From Lachnospiraceae bacterium (GTDB lineage Bacteria > Bacillota > Clostridia > Lachnospirales > Lachnospiraceae), in assembly GCA_021153325.1 (NCBI GenBank), contig JAGKTQ010000018.1:1-64000 (forward strand): a stretch of 64,000 bases of DNA, written 5' to 3'. Below the pieces are notes generated by a model. The model was not told the origin of the DNA, made no database searches, and was given only the letters and a program-made list of their open reading frames with translations. Positions within the stretch are counted from its first letter, which is position 1. Every line of letters begins with the position of its first letter. Positions 36,373 through 46,522 of the stretch are shown in pieces. Both the position numbers and the translations under genes were made by a program.

Positions 36373-37167
36373 TTAGCGCAGTGCGGCAAGTAGATCGGAT
36401 ACGGTATCAAAATGGTATGAAGGCGGATAGGAAGTGGTTTCCAAGTCCGTCTTTTTTGCTTCTCCGGTAAAGAGCACACAAGTATCTACGCCGGCATTAA
36501 TACCGCAGGCAATATCTGTATACAGTCTGTCACCTACGACTAAAGTTTCTTCTTTGGAGAAACCGGAGGCTTTTTGGCACAGATCCACTACGAGAGCATT
36601 TGGTTTTCCGAGATAGATAGGATGTTTTCCGGTGGAATTTTCGATCATGCCACAAATGGAACCACAGTCCGGTACGAAACCAAAAGGAACTGGACAGCAA
36701 AGATCGGGGTTGGTGGCATAGAAAGGAATTTCTGTAGTAGACAGAATTTCACATATAATTTCTAATTTACGATAGTTCAGTTCATTATCGAAGCCGACTA
36801 AAGCACAAGCAATATCCGGTTCTACATTTTCGGTGATGTGTAATCCGTTTCGACGCAATTCTTCCACAAAAGAATGAGTGCCGAGACAATAAATTTTCTT
36901 ATCAGCAAAATTTTCCTTTAAAAAACGTATTGTCATAAAACCGGATGTAATAAACAAGTCTTCCGTAGTTTCTAATTGAAAGGCATTGCGAAATTTTTTC
37001 ACATAATCTGCTCCGCTTTTTGTGGAGTTGTTCGTTATAAAATAAGATTTCCCACCAATGGAAGCAATGTGGGAAAGGAGCTCGCGGCTTCCTTCAAATA
37101 AAGTGTCTCCTAAAGCAAGAGTACCATCTATATCAAATAAAAATAATTTCTTATTTTGTAAGCTCAT
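36373..37167 (-). CDS. HAD-IIA family phosphatase (NagD-like)
   Basis: 264 residues from the ATG at 37167, which has GGAG ten bases upstream; the frame opens eight codons earlier without a good ribosome site. HAD motifs in order: FLFDIDGTLALGD (I), ITNNSTKSG (II), the C2 cap typical of NagD/AraL enzymes, GKPNALVVDL, and VVGDRLYTDIACG (IV). Likely dephosphorylates sugar phosphates, p-nitrophenyl phosphate or nucleotides; the substrate is unknown. It converges on the dipeptidase gene with one base between stops. Confidence 0.9.
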   Translation of the reverse strand: MSLQNKKLFLFDIDGTLALGDTLFEGSRELLSHIASIGGKSYFITNNSTKSGADYVKKFRNAFQLETTEDLFITSGFMTIRFLKENFADKKIYCLGTHSFVEELRRNGLHITENVEPDIACALVGFDNELNYRKLEIICEILSTTEIPFYATNPDLCCPVPFGFVPDCGSICGMIENSTGKHPIYLGKPNALVVDLCQKASGFSKEETLVVGDRLYTDIACGINAGVDTCVLFTGEAKKTDLETTSYPPSYHFDTVSDLLAALR

Positions 37168-37276
37168 AAAATCCAGTCTCCATTTCTTCATAGCCTGTAA
37201 AACTATGCCAATAACTTACCTTTATTTTCTGCAAAAAGTGTAGCATAGAAAAATGCAAACTGCAAGGATTCTGTGT

Positions 37277-37282
37277 TATACT
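37277..37282 (+). promoter_or_regulatory. -10 box of the serpin gene
   Basis: TATACT with a TGN extension at 37274-37276, 45 bases before the start codon; the -35 is weak. Confidence 0.4.
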
Positions 37283-37326
37283 GTATAGGAAATAAAACAC
37301 AGTATTTAGAAAGGTACGGTGAGTGG

Positions 37327-38631
37327 ATGAAAAGAAAATTCATAGTGAGCTTACTGATAGCAGGAATTTCCTGCGGGCTGGTTGGATGTGGAGAGAATGC
37401 AGCACAGGAAAATGAGAAGCAAACAGGAACAAACAACGGTAGTGTTGTGAACCTGATGGAAAATATAGACAAGAGTGGTGTGGCTGAAGGCAGCGATGCC
37501 AATGAGGAAGTAGAGAACATGGATGTGTTTTGTGCAGACACGATTGATTTTTCTATAGAACTTCTTCAGGAAAATGTAGCCTCAGGAGAAACCAATGTTA
37601 TGGTCTCACCGGTTTCCGTATTGACGGCGCTTGCCATGACGGCAAATGGCGCAGAGGGAGAAACGCTGTCACAAATGCAGCAAGTGATAGGGGAAAACCA
37701 GACATTAGACCAGATGAATCAGAATATGAAAGCCTGGACGGATGGCTTAGTTAATACGGAAGATACAGCATTAAAAATTGCAAATTCTATCTGGTTCAAG
37801 GATGAGGAAGAACAGATTCAGGTGCAGGAAGAATTTTTACAGAAAAATGCAGCTTATTATCAGGCAGATATTTATAAAGCGCCTTTTGATGAAAGTACGC
37901 TTGCCGACATCAATAACTGGGTATCTGACAAAACAGAAGGAAGAGTAACGGATATTTTGGATAAAGTACCGGATGAGGCAGTGATGTATTTAATCAATGC
38001 GCTGGCTTTTGATGCAGAATGGCAGGAAATTTATTTTGAAAATCAAATACAGGATGGCATATTCTGTACGGCGGATGGAGAAGAACAGACGGTTTCCTTT
38101 ATGTACGGGGAGGAAAGCATTTATATACAGGATGACAATGCCAACGGATTTATCAAGCCTTACAAGGAGGGCTATAGTTTTGTAGCCATTTTGCCAAAGG
38201 AGGGAATGACTCCGGCAGAATATATAGCTTCTTTGGATGGCGAGCAATTTCAAAAGCTGATAGACGGACAGGAAACAACGAATGTGCAGACCGCGATACC
38301 GAAGTTTGAAGCAGAATATGAAATTCAGTTAAGTGATATTTTAAAAGAGCTTGGTATGCGTGCTGTTTTTGATGAAGAAAAAGCAGATCTTAGTAGTCTG
38401 GGCGTATCCGAAGAGGGGAATCTTTATGTAAACCGTGTGCTGCATAAAACTTATATTTCTGTAGATGAGAAAGGGACTGAGGCAGGGGCTGCAACAGCGG
38501 TGGAGGTAGCATGTGAAATGTCGCTGGAAATGAGTTACAACGTATACTTGGATCGTCCGTTCGTCTATGCGATCATAGAAGATCAGACCAATATTCCGTT
38601 ATTTATTGGAACCGTAGATAGTATGGATTAA
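37327..38631 (+). CDS. Lipoprotein serpin (serine protease inhibitor)
   Basis: 434 residues from the ATG at 37327, chosen because a clean signal peptide starts there; lipobox LVGC with Cys21. After an acidic linker comes a full serpin domain: VMVSPVSVLTALAMTANGA, ANSIWFKD, YLINALAFDAEW, PKFEAEYEIQL and the C-terminal RPFVYAIIEDQTNIPLFIGTV. The hinge EKGTEAGAATAVEV (381-394) is of the inhibitory type. The reactive loop appears about three residues longer than in alpha-1-antitrypsin, putting P1 between Glu397 and Leu400. It should sit outside the cell membrane and trap serine or cysteine proteases. Confidence 0.93.
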   Translation: MKRKFIVSLLIAGISCGLVGCGENAAQENEKQTGTNNGSVVNLMENIDKSGVAEGSDANEEVENMDVFCADTIDFSIELLQENVASGETNVMVSPVSVLTALAMTANGAEGETLSQMQQVIGENQTLDQMNQNMKAWTDGLVNTEDTALKIANSIWFKDEEEQIQVQEEFLQKNAAYYQADIYKAPFDESTLADINNWVSDKTEGRVTDILDKVPDEAVMYLINALAFDAEWQEIYFENQIQDGIFCTADGEEQTVSFMYGEESIYIQDDNANGFIKPYKEGYSFVAILPKEGMTPAEYIASLDGEQFQKLIDGQETTNVQTAIPKFEAEYEIQLSDILKELGMRAVFDEEKADLSSLGVSEEGNLYVNRVLHKTYISVDEKGTEAGAATAVEVACEMSLEMSYNVYLDRPFVYAIIEDQTNIPLFIGTVDSMD

Positions 38632-38672
38632 CATAATTATTTTAACAGATTACGCAAAATGGGAGAGACAGT

Positions 38673-41600
38673 ATGTCATTACAGTTTTACTTCGGAGGTT
38701 CAGGTGCTGGAAAAAGCCGGAAATTACAAGATGAGATCACAATACGGTCCTTGCAGGAACCGGATACGGATTTTTTATTTATTGTGCCGGATCAGTTTAC
38801 GATGCAGACGCAAAAAGATCTGGTAGAAAATGAGAATGGGAGAGGCGGCATCAGAAATATTGATGTGCTTAGCTTCAGTAGACTGGCACACCGCATTTTT
38901 GAAGAAACCGGAGGAAATGAGAAGCCAGTACTGGATGATACCGGAAAAAGTCTGATCTTAAGGAAGGTTGCAGCAAAAGCAGCAGGACAGTTATCTGTCA
39001 TTGGAAAGAATCTGCAAAAGCAGGGGTATATTCATGAAGTAAAATCAGTCATTTCTGAATTTATGCAATATGGAATTGGTGAAGCTGAGTTAAAACAGAT
39101 GATAGATTGTTCCAGTCAAAGAGGTGCTCTGCAGTATAAACTGAAAGATCTGCATATTTTGTACCGGGAATTTATGGATTATATCAATGGACAGTTCATT
39201 ACGACGGAGGAAACGTTGGATCTGCTTTGCAAGGCTCTTGGAAAATCAAGATTGATCCGTCGAAGTGTTATTGTTTTTGATGGATTTACCGGTTTTACAC
39301 CGATACAGAACCGAGTTATCCTGGAGCTGATGAAGCAGGCAAAAGAAGTGATCGTAACGATCATTATGGATGGAAACGATGCTCCATTTGAAGAAGATGG
39401 AGAGCAGAAATTGTTCCATTTGAGTAAAAAGACAGCAGGAAAGCTTCATCAAATGGCAGTGGAAAATCACATTCCGCGAAAGGAAGATGTATACCTAAAA
39501 GAAAGTCCAGTCCCTCGTTTTTCTCATAATCCGGAAATGGCTCATTTGGAAAAGCAACTGTTTCGATACCCAATGGTGCCGTATGATAAGGAAAATAAGA
39601 GCATTCAAATTTTTGAAGCGACCAATCCAAAAGAAGAAGTGCGGCAGACTGCAGCGCTCATTAAAGAACTGGTACGGAAAGAGGGATATGCTTATCGTGA
39701 CATTGCAGTGGTCAGCGGTGATCTGAATGCCTATGCGCCCCATGTGGATCTGGAATTTGAAAAATTTGGTATTCCTTGTTTTGTTGACCGGACAAGGGGG
39801 ATTGTGTTAAATCCCTTTATTGAATATATAAAAAGTGCATTATCTATGCTGATCCATGACTTTTCTTATGAAACCGTCTTTCATTATTTGAGAAGTGGTC
39901 TGACAGATTTTTCTATGGAGCAGATTGATAAGCTGGAAAATTATGTACTTGCACTTGGTATACGAGGAAAAAGCAATTATAGCAAAATGTTCGTCCGTAT
40001 GCCAAAAGGCTATGATGCAGAAGAGTTGGAAGAACTGAATGAAATGCGGGAGCGTATGATGGAGCAGATTGCGCCGCTTTTTACGGAAATGAAAACGGCT
40101 AAAGAGCAAGTGCTTTCCGTATATGCTTTTATTGAGCAAAACCAGATACAGAAAAAATTAGTACAATATGAAAATTTATTTTTGCAGGAGGGAGAGCTTT
40201 CCAAAGCAAAAGAATATGGACAGATCTATCGGCTCGTTATGGACTTGCTAGAGCAGATCATCGGTCTTTTAGGGGAGGAAACGATGGAATTAAAAGAGTT
40301 TGCAGATATTTTGGATGCAGGCTTTTTGGAAATTCAGGTCGGAACCATTCCGCAAAATGTAGACCGAGTTGTTGTGGGGGATATGGAGAGAACCAGACTC
40401 AATCAGATCAAAGTATTATTTTTTGTCGGAGTCAATGATGGAAATATACCAAAAAGCGGTGCAAAAGGCGGTATTATTTCGGATATAGACAGGGAATTTT
40501 TACAGGAATCGGAATTTGAGCTTGCACCTACTCCAAGACAACAGATGTATATTCAGCAATTGTATTTGTATATGAATATGACAAAGCCTACGGAAAAACT
40601 GGTCTTATCTTTTGCAAAAACAGGAAACGATGGAAAGGCACTGCGTCCTTCCTACCTGATTGGAACATGTAAAAAGCTGTTTCCGTCAGTAAACGTAAAA
40701 AAAATGCAGGGGCAGGCAGTGGAGGAACAGCTTTCCACAAGAAAGGATAGTGCGGATTTCCTTGTTGCCGGCATGCGAAAATTTGCAGATGATGTATTGG
40801 ATGAAGCGGAAGAAAAGCGTTTCCTTACGTTGTTTGCACTGTTTTCTGAGGACGCTGCGTGGAAAGAAATGACAGAACAAGTGGCGGATACGGCATTTTT
40901 ATCTTATAAAGCGAAACCACTTGCAAGGGCGGTAGCAAAAGCTCTGTATGGCACATTGTTGGAAAATAGTGTAAGCAGGTTGGAGACTTATGCGGCATGT
41001 GCCTATTCCCATTTTTTAAAGTATGGACTGTTGTTAAAGGAACGAGGGGAGTACAGCTTTGAGGCATCGGATCTTGGAAATGTATATCATGGTGTTTTGC
41101 AATTGTTCTCAGAAAAATTAAAGGCGGGAGGTTACAGCTTCCTTGATTTCCCGGAAGAAGTAGGAAAACAATATGTAGAAGAAGCAATAGAGTCTTACGT
41201 TGCAGAGTATGGGGAAACGATTTTGTTTGCCAATGCGCGAAATACTTATATGATAAGCCGGATCAGGAGGATTATGCTCCGAACTGTATTTTCATTAAAA
41301 GAGCAGTTGAAAAAAGGATTGTTTCTTCCCAATCAATTTGAAATGTCCTTTTCGCAGATGGAGGATATTTCCAGCCTGAATATTGCGCTGTCAGAAGAAG
41401 AAAAAATGAAGTTAAAGGGCAGGATTGACCGTGTGGATACTTACGAAGATGACAAAGCAGTTTATGTGAAAGTCATTGATTATAAGTCGGGAAATAAACA
41501 GTTTGATCTGGTGGCACTTTATTATGGTTTGCAGCTGCAGTTAGTTGTTTATTTGAATGCAGCGATGGAGCAACAGAAAAAGGAGCATCCGGAAAAAGAG

Positions 41601-42083
41601 GTCGTTCCGGCAGCGATTTTGTATTATCATGTGTATGACCCGATGGTAACACCGGAAAAAGAAATGTCTAAAGAGGAAATTCAGGCAAAAATATTGGCTT
41701 CCTTACAGATGAATGGTGTCGTCAATGAGGAAGATAGAATCGTAAATATGTTGGATAGAACCTTCGAAACAAAATCGGAGGTCATTCCAGTAGAGCGGAA
41801 AAAGGACGGAAGTCTTTCCGCACGCTCAAGTGTGATGAGTGGAGAGGAGCTTCAAAAAGTTTCTAATTATGTTAACCAGAAAGTCTACCAGATAGGAACG
41901 CAGATCTTGCATGGGGATATTTCAATCAATCCTTATGAAAAAGGACAGACAGATGCTTGTACTTATTGTGCCTACAAGTCCGTGTGCGGTTTTGATGGCA
42001 AGATTCCGGGTTATAAAAAGAGAAAGCTGGATGGCATGTCAAAGGATGAAGCTATGGAGCGAATCGTAGAGGAAACGAAATAA
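38673..42083 (+). CDS. addB: AddB: helicase-nuclease subunit with iron-sulfur cluster
   Basis: 1136 residues, normal AddB length. Walker A GGSGAGKS (8-15) opens an inactivated helicase fold that recognises Chi. The C-terminal RecB-type nuclease has GRIDRVD and DYKSGNK. Four cysteines, Cys776 plus Cys1096, Cys1099 and Cys1105 (CTYCAYKSVC), match the 4Fe-4S staple of AddB. It works with AddA 18 bases downstream to resect double-strand breaks for RecA. Confidence 0.96.
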   Translation: MSLQFYFGGSGAGKSRKLQDEITIRSLQEPDTDFLFIVPDQFTMQTQKDLVENENGRGGIRNIDVLSFSRLAHRIFEETGGNEKPVLDDTGKSLILRKVAAKAAGQLSVIGKNLQKQGYIHEVKSVISEFMQYGIGEAELKQMIDCSSQRGALQYKLKDLHILYREFMDYINGQFITTEETLDLLCKALGKSRLIRRSVIVFDGFTGFTPIQNRVILELMKQAKEVIVTIIMDGNDAPFEEDGEQKLFHLSKKTAGKLHQMAVENHIPRKEDVYLKESPVPRFSHNPEMAHLEKQLFRYPMVPYDKENKSIQIFEATNPKEEVRQTAALIKELVRKEGYAYRDIAVVSGDLNAYAPHVDLEFEKFGIPCFVDRTRGIVLNPFIEYIKSALSMLIHDFSYETVFHYLRSGLTDFSMEQIDKLENYVLALGIRGKSNYSKMFVRMPKGYDAEELEELNEMRERMMEQIAPLFTEMKTAKEQVLSVYAFIEQNQIQKKLVQYENLFLQEGELSKAKEYGQIYRLVMDLLEQIIGLLGEETMELKEFADILDAGFLEIQVGTIPQNVDRVVVGDMERTRLNQIKVLFFVGVNDGNIPKSGAKGGIISDIDREFLQESEFELAPTPRQQMYIQQLYLYMNMTKPTEKLVLSFAKTGNDGKALRPSYLIGTCKKLFPSVNVKKMQGQAVEEQLSTRKDSADFLVAGMRKFADDVLDEAEEKRFLTLFALFSEDAAWKEMTEQVADTAFLSYKAKPLARAVAKALYGTLLENSVSRLETYAACAYSHFLKYGLLLKERGEYSFEASDLGNVYHGVLQLFSEKLKAGGYSFLDFPEEVGKQYVEEAIESYVAEYGETILFANARNTYMISRIRRIMLRTVFSLKEQLKKGLFLPNQFEMSFSQMEDISSLNIALSEEEKMKLKGRIDRVDTYEDDKAVYVKVIDYKSGNKQFDLVALYYGLQLQLVVYLNAAMEQQKKEHPEKEVVPAAILYYHVYDPMVTPEKEMSKEEIQAKILASLQMNGVVNEEDRIVNMLDRTFETKSEVIPVERKKDGSLSARSSVMSGEELQKVSNYVNQKVYQIGTQILHGDISINPYEKGQTDACTYCAYKSVCGFDGKIPGYKKRKLDGMSKDEAMERIVEETK

Positions 42084-42101
42084 AAGAAGGGCAGAAGGAA
42101 A

Positions 42102-45100
42102 ATGGGCTTTCAATATACAGAGGATCAACAAAAGGTAATCAGTCTGCGAAACCGCAACATTTTAGTATCAGCAGCAGCGGGAAGTGGAAAGACTGCGGTT
42201 CTTACAGAGAGAATTGTGGACAGACTGAAGAGCAAAGAAGAAAAAATTGATATTGACCGACTTTTGATCGTGACTTTCACCAATGCGGCAGCAGCAGAAA
42301 TGCGGGAACGCATTCGTATGAAGATCATGGAATGTCTGGAGGAGGAGCCGGAAAATGAGCATCTGCAAAAGCAGGTAGCTCTGATTCATAATGCCCAGAT
42401 CACGACCATTGACAGTTTTTGTCTTTTTGTTATCCGTAATAATTTTAATGACATAGGATTAGATCCCGGGTTTCGTATTGCAGATGAAGGGGAACTGAAG
42501 CTGATGAAGCAGGATGTTTTGGATGCCCTTTTGGAGGAAGAGTTTGCAAAAGCATCCGAGGACTTTTTGTTTTGTGTGGATTGTTATAGTACCGGTAATA
42601 GCGAAACGATCTTAGAGGAAAATATAAAGAAGCTTTATGAGTTTTCTATGAGTTATCCATGGCCGGAGGAATGGTTAAAGGAGAGAACTTTGGATTACCA
42701 TATGGAAAGTGTAGATCAATTGGAGGCATCAGATTGGGGAAAGGCAGCGGCAGAGGCAAACAGTCGTGCGATAAAAGACTGTCTGGAAATGATGGAACAG
42801 GCAATCCGTGTGTGTGAGCAGCCGGATGGACCTTACATGTATGGTGAGCTTTTAGAGGCAGAAAAGGAAATGTTAGAAAAGCTGTCCAAGGTAGAAACAC
42901 TTTCAGAAATGGAAACAGCCATTGAGAAGATAACGTTTGGAAGACTTCCTTCCAAAAAGGATGACTCTGTCAGCCCGGCAAAGCGAGAAAATGTGAAGAG
43001 TATACGGGCAAAAGTGAAAGATACGATTCAGGATATAAAAGAAAAATATTTTTTCCAGTCGTTAGAAAAGAGTGTGGAGCAGTGCAGTGCATGTGAACGT
43101 GCGGTAGGCGAGCTTTTACGGTTGACTATTTTATTTAAACAGAAGTTAGATGAAAAGAAACGGGAAAAAAATATCATTGACTTTTCTGATATGGAGCATT
43201 TTGCTTTAAATATCTTGTTGGAGAGAAAAGAAGACGGCAGCATTGTCCCTACCAAAACGGCGTTGGATTATCGTGCCTATTTTAAAGAGATCATGATTGA
43301 CGAGTATCAGGATTCTAACTTGGTTCAAGAGTATTTGCTGCAAAGTATTTCGGGAGAGGATGACGGAAATTATAATCGGTTCATGGTAGGTGATGTAAAG
43401 CAGAGCATTTACAAATTCCGTCTTGCGCGTCCGGAAATCTTTATGGAAAAATATCATGAATATACGCAGACGGACAGTGACAAACAGAGGATAGACCTGC
43501 ATCAGAACTTTCGTAGCCGTAAACAGGTAGTAGACAGCGCCAATTATATTTTTTATCAGACGATGGGAAAAGAACTCGGTGGAATTGATTATGATGATAG
43601 GGCAGCACTTTATTTTGGAGCTTCTTTTTTGCCAAAGCTTCCTGAAGATCGAGAGTGGGATGATGACACGGAGCTTTTGCTCGTGGGAAAACCGGACAAG
43701 GATACAGAGCTTTCCACAAAGGAAAGCGAAGCTTATGCAATTGCTAAGCGGATCAAGGAATTGTTAAAGGAAAATAGAGTCACGGACAAGGAAACCGGAG
43801 AGCTGCGACGCGTGACATACAAAGACATTGTCATTCTGCTTCGTACAAATAGCGGTTGGGATGAAGAATTTAAAAAAGTTTTCAGTGAAGAAGGGATTCC
43901 TGCCTATATTACATCTAAAACTGGCTATTTCCAGACTACAGAGATACAGACGCTTTTGCAATTCTTGAGAGTGTTGGATAACCCTAGACAGGATATCCCT
44001 CTGTTTGGAGTTTTACATAGTGTGTTTGGTCAGTTCAGTGAAGAAGAAACAGCACGGATAAAGATCATGACCGAGGAAAAAGTAAAAAAGGATGCCCTTT
44101 TTTATGACCGATTAAAAAATTTAGAAGAAATGACAGATGTGTCAGAAATGAATGACATAGATGAATTGCTAATAAAGAAGGTGTGTCAGTTCCTTGAAAA
44201 ACTGGAATATTACCGCAAAATGGTGGCATACAAACCGATCCATGAGCTGTTGCAGACGATTTTGACTGAGAATCATTACCTTCTTTATGTGGCAGCAATG
44301 CCGGCGGGAGAACAGAGGAAGGCAAATGTGGAAATGCTTTTGGAAAAAGCGGCAGCTTTTGAGCAGACCAGTTATCATGGATTGTTTCATTTTATCCGTT
44401 ACATAGAGCAGATGGAAAAATATGATGTAGATTATGGGGAGGCTGGTACTCTGGAAGAAGAGGCAGATGTAGTGCGTATTATGAGCATCCATAAGAGCAA
44501 AGGTCTGGAATTTCCTATCTGTTTTGTAGCAGGACTTTCCAAGAAATTTAATATGCAGGATACAACGAAACCGCTCATTACCGATGTGGATATGGGAATT
44601 GGTACGGATTTTATTGATCCACAGATGCGTATTCGGAACAAGACTTTACGGAAAAATGTAATGGCAGGGAAAATGCGGTTAGATAACATAGCAGAAGAAC
44701 TGCGTATTTTGTATGTTGCCTTGACAAGAGCAAAAGAAAAATTGATATTGACCGGAGTAGTCGATAAACCGGTAGAGAAGATTGGCGCGCTTTCTTATCT
44801 TTTGATGCACAAAGAAACACGGCTGCCTTATTCTGTCCTTGCTTCTGCCGGAAGCTATATGGATTTTATTTTAGCAGCTTGTATCCGTCATCCGGCAATG
44901 CAGGAAATTTTGAAAGAAAATGGGTTGGATTGTGAAACAGGAAATGTGGATATTATCGAGGAAGCACCATTAAAAATACAGATTATCGGCACGCAGGATC
45001 TGGTAAGAGCAGAGGTAGAGGAACAGATCACTTTGGAAGGAAAGCGAGAACAGTTAAGGCTGTTTTCTAAACTGCCTGAGCAGACGCCTTATTTGGATGA

Positions 45101-45815
45101 AGCTTTATATGAGAAGCTAAAGGAGCGTTTTTCTTTCGTATATCCCTATGAAAATTTGACGGATCTGTACACAAAAACAACCGTTTCAGAACTGAAAAAA
45201 GCTGGACAAAATGAGGAACTGGATTTTTCCTTCCATTTGATCCCGGAAGAGGAGATTGTACCCTATATCCCTGCTTTTATGAAAGAAAAGGAGGAGGTTT
45301 CCGGTACAACACGAGGAAGTGCCATGCATAAGATCATGGAGCTTTTGGACTTTGAAATCGTTACGGACAAAGCGGGTGTGCGAAAAACTATGGAAGAGGA
45401 ATGGAAAGAGGGCAGACTGAGCGAAGAATTTAAAGAAGCAATCCGGGTAGACAAAGTGGCGGCATTTTTGCAGTCTGATCTGTGCAGACGGATGAAGGAG
45501 GCACAGAAAAAGGGACAGCTCTATCGGGAATCACCATTTGTTTATGGTATTCATGCCAATCGCTTAAATGAAAAATTCCCAAAAGAGGAAACGGTGCTCG
45601 TACAGGGAATTATTGACGTCTATTTTGAAGAGAATGGAAGCCTTGTAGTTGCGGATTACAAAACGGATGTAGTAGAACGGGAAGAAGAGTTGGTACAACG
45701 CTACAAGGTACAGTTGGATTATTATGCGGAGGCATTGGAAACGCTGACCGGAAAGAGCGTAAAGGAGAAAGTGATATATGCCTTTTATCTGGGAAAAGAG
45801 ATTAGGGTAGAGTAA
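42102..45815 (+). CDS. addA: AddA: helicase-nuclease subunit
   Basis: 1237 residues, UvrD-like superfamily 1 helicase. Walker A SAAAGSGKT (23-31), Walker B MIDEYQDSN, motif III VGDVKQSIYKFRLA, motif V near IMSIHKSKGLEFP, motif VI ILYVALTRAKEKL, then the C-terminal nuclease with GIIDVYFEENG and VVADYKTDVV. It is the 3'-5' motor and one of two nucleases of AddAB. Both subunits look intact and are probably co-transcribed. Confidence 0.97.
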   Translation: MGFQYTEDQQKVISLRNRNILVSAAAGSGKTAVLTERIVDRLKSKEEKIDIDRLLIVTFTNAAAAEMRERIRMKIMECLEEEPENEHLQKQVALIHNAQITTIDSFCLFVIRNNFNDIGLDPGFRIADEGELKLMKQDVLDALLEEEFAKASEDFLFCVDCYSTGNSETILEENIKKLYEFSMSYPWPEEWLKERTLDYHMESVDQLEASDWGKAAAEANSRAIKDCLEMMEQAIRVCEQPDGPYMYGELLEAEKEMLEKLSKVETLSEMETAIEKITFGRLPSKKDDSVSPAKRENVKSIRAKVKDTIQDIKEKYFFQSLEKSVEQCSACERAVGELLRLTILFKQKLDEKKREKNIIDFSDMEHFALNILLERKEDGSIVPTKTALDYRAYFKEIMIDEYQDSNLVQEYLLQSISGEDDGNYNRFMVGDVKQSIYKFRLARPEIFMEKYHEYTQTDSDKQRIDLHQNFRSRKQVVDSANYIFYQTMGKELGGIDYDDRAALYFGASFLPKLPEDREWDDDTELLLVGKPDKDTELSTKESEAYAIAKRIKELLKENRVTDKETGELRRVTYKDIVILLRTNSGWDEEFKKVFSEEGIPAYITSKTGYFQTTEIQTLLQFLRVLDNPRQDIPLFGVLHSVFGQFSEEETARIKIMTEEKVKKDALFYDRLKNLEEMTDVSEMNDIDELLIKKVCQFLEKLEYYRKMVAYKPIHELLQTILTENHYLLYVAAMPAGEQRKANVEMLLEKAAAFEQTSYHGLFHFIRYIEQMEKYDVDYGEAGTLEEEADVVRIMSIHKSKGLEFPICFVAGLSKKFNMQDTTKPLITDVDMGIGTDFIDPQMRIRNKTLRKNVMAGKMRLDNIAEELRILYVALTRAKEKLILTGVVDKPVEKIGALSYLLMHKETRLPYSVLASAGSYMDFILAACIRHPAMQEILKENGLDCETGNVDIIEEAPLKIQIIGTQDLVRAEVEEQITLEGKREQLRLFSKLPEQTPYLDEALYEKLKERFSFVYPYENLTDLYTKTTVSELKKAGQNEELDFSFHLIPEEEIVPYIPAFMKEKEEVSGTTRGSAMHKIMELLDFEIVTDKAGVRKTMEEEWKEGRLSEEFKEAIRVDKVAAFLQSDLCRRMKEAQKKGQLYRESPFVYGIHANRLNEKFPKEETVLVQGIIDVYFEENGSLVVADYKTDVVEREEELVQRYKVQLDYYAEALETLTGKSVKEKVIYAFYLGKEIRVE

Positions 45816-45832
45816 AGGAGTCGTGTAAGATT

Positions 45833-46522
45833 ATGTTTAAAATACTTGTTGTGGAAGACGACAGCGACTTATGTCAGTTATTTTGTAGGACGTTGCAAAG
45901 AAGCGGTTATCAGGCGCTTCCGGCAATGGAAGCGGAAGCGGCTTTGGCACTCCTGGAAAAGGAAAATGTAGACCTGATCATATCCGACGTAATGATGCCG
46001 GGAATGAATGGATTTGAATTGGTACGACAGCTGCGTGAGGCGGGACTGGATATTCCTATATTGCTCATTACGGCAAAAGGCGATATTTTAGATAAACAGA
46101 TCGGATTTACAGCAGGTGCAGACGATTATATGGTAAAACCGGTGGACATTCAGGAAATGCTGCTTCGGGTGCAGGCACTCCTAAGGCGGGCAAAAAGTGT
46201 CAACGATAGAAAGCTTACGGTAGGGGAAACAGAGCTTTTGTATGATACATGGACGGTAAATGATACACGGGGAAGCCAGATTTTACCGCAGAAGGAATTT
46301 CAGCTTCTTTATAAGCTATTGTCCTATCCGGGGCAGATCTTTACGAGACAACAGATTTTGGATGATATTTGGGGACCGGATGGGTATGAGGATTCCCATA
46401 CTCTGGATGTACACATAAGCAGACTACGGGAGCGTTTTAAAGACAGCGAGGATTTTGAGATCGTAACGATCCGTGGATTAGGATATAGGGCAGTGATAAA
46501 AAATGAAAAGAACGAAAAGTAG
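45833..46522 (+). CDS. OmpR-family response regulator of the damaged module
   Basis: 229 residues. Receiver with Asp52 (ISDVMMPGMNG) and the Lys in DYMVKPVD; C-terminal winged helix ILPQKEFQLLYKLLSYPGQ and HTLDVHISRLRERF. Intact. Seventeen bases after addA, with GGAGTCG upstream, and overlapping the kinase gene by 20 bases. It should control the exporter at 47.7 kb, as in BceR- and VanR-like modules, but its kinase is interrupted. Confidence 0.92.
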   Translation: MFKILVVEDDSDLCQLFCRTLQRSGYQALPAMEAEAALALLEKENVDLIISDVMMPGMNGFELVRQLREAGLDIPILLITAKGDILDKQIGFTAGADDYMVKPVDIQEMLLRVQALLRRAKSVNDRKLTVGETELLYDTWTVNDTRGSQILPQKEFQLLYKLLSYPGQIFTRQQILDDIWGPDGYEDSHTLDVHISRLRERFKDSEDFEIVTIRGLGYRAVIKNEKNEK

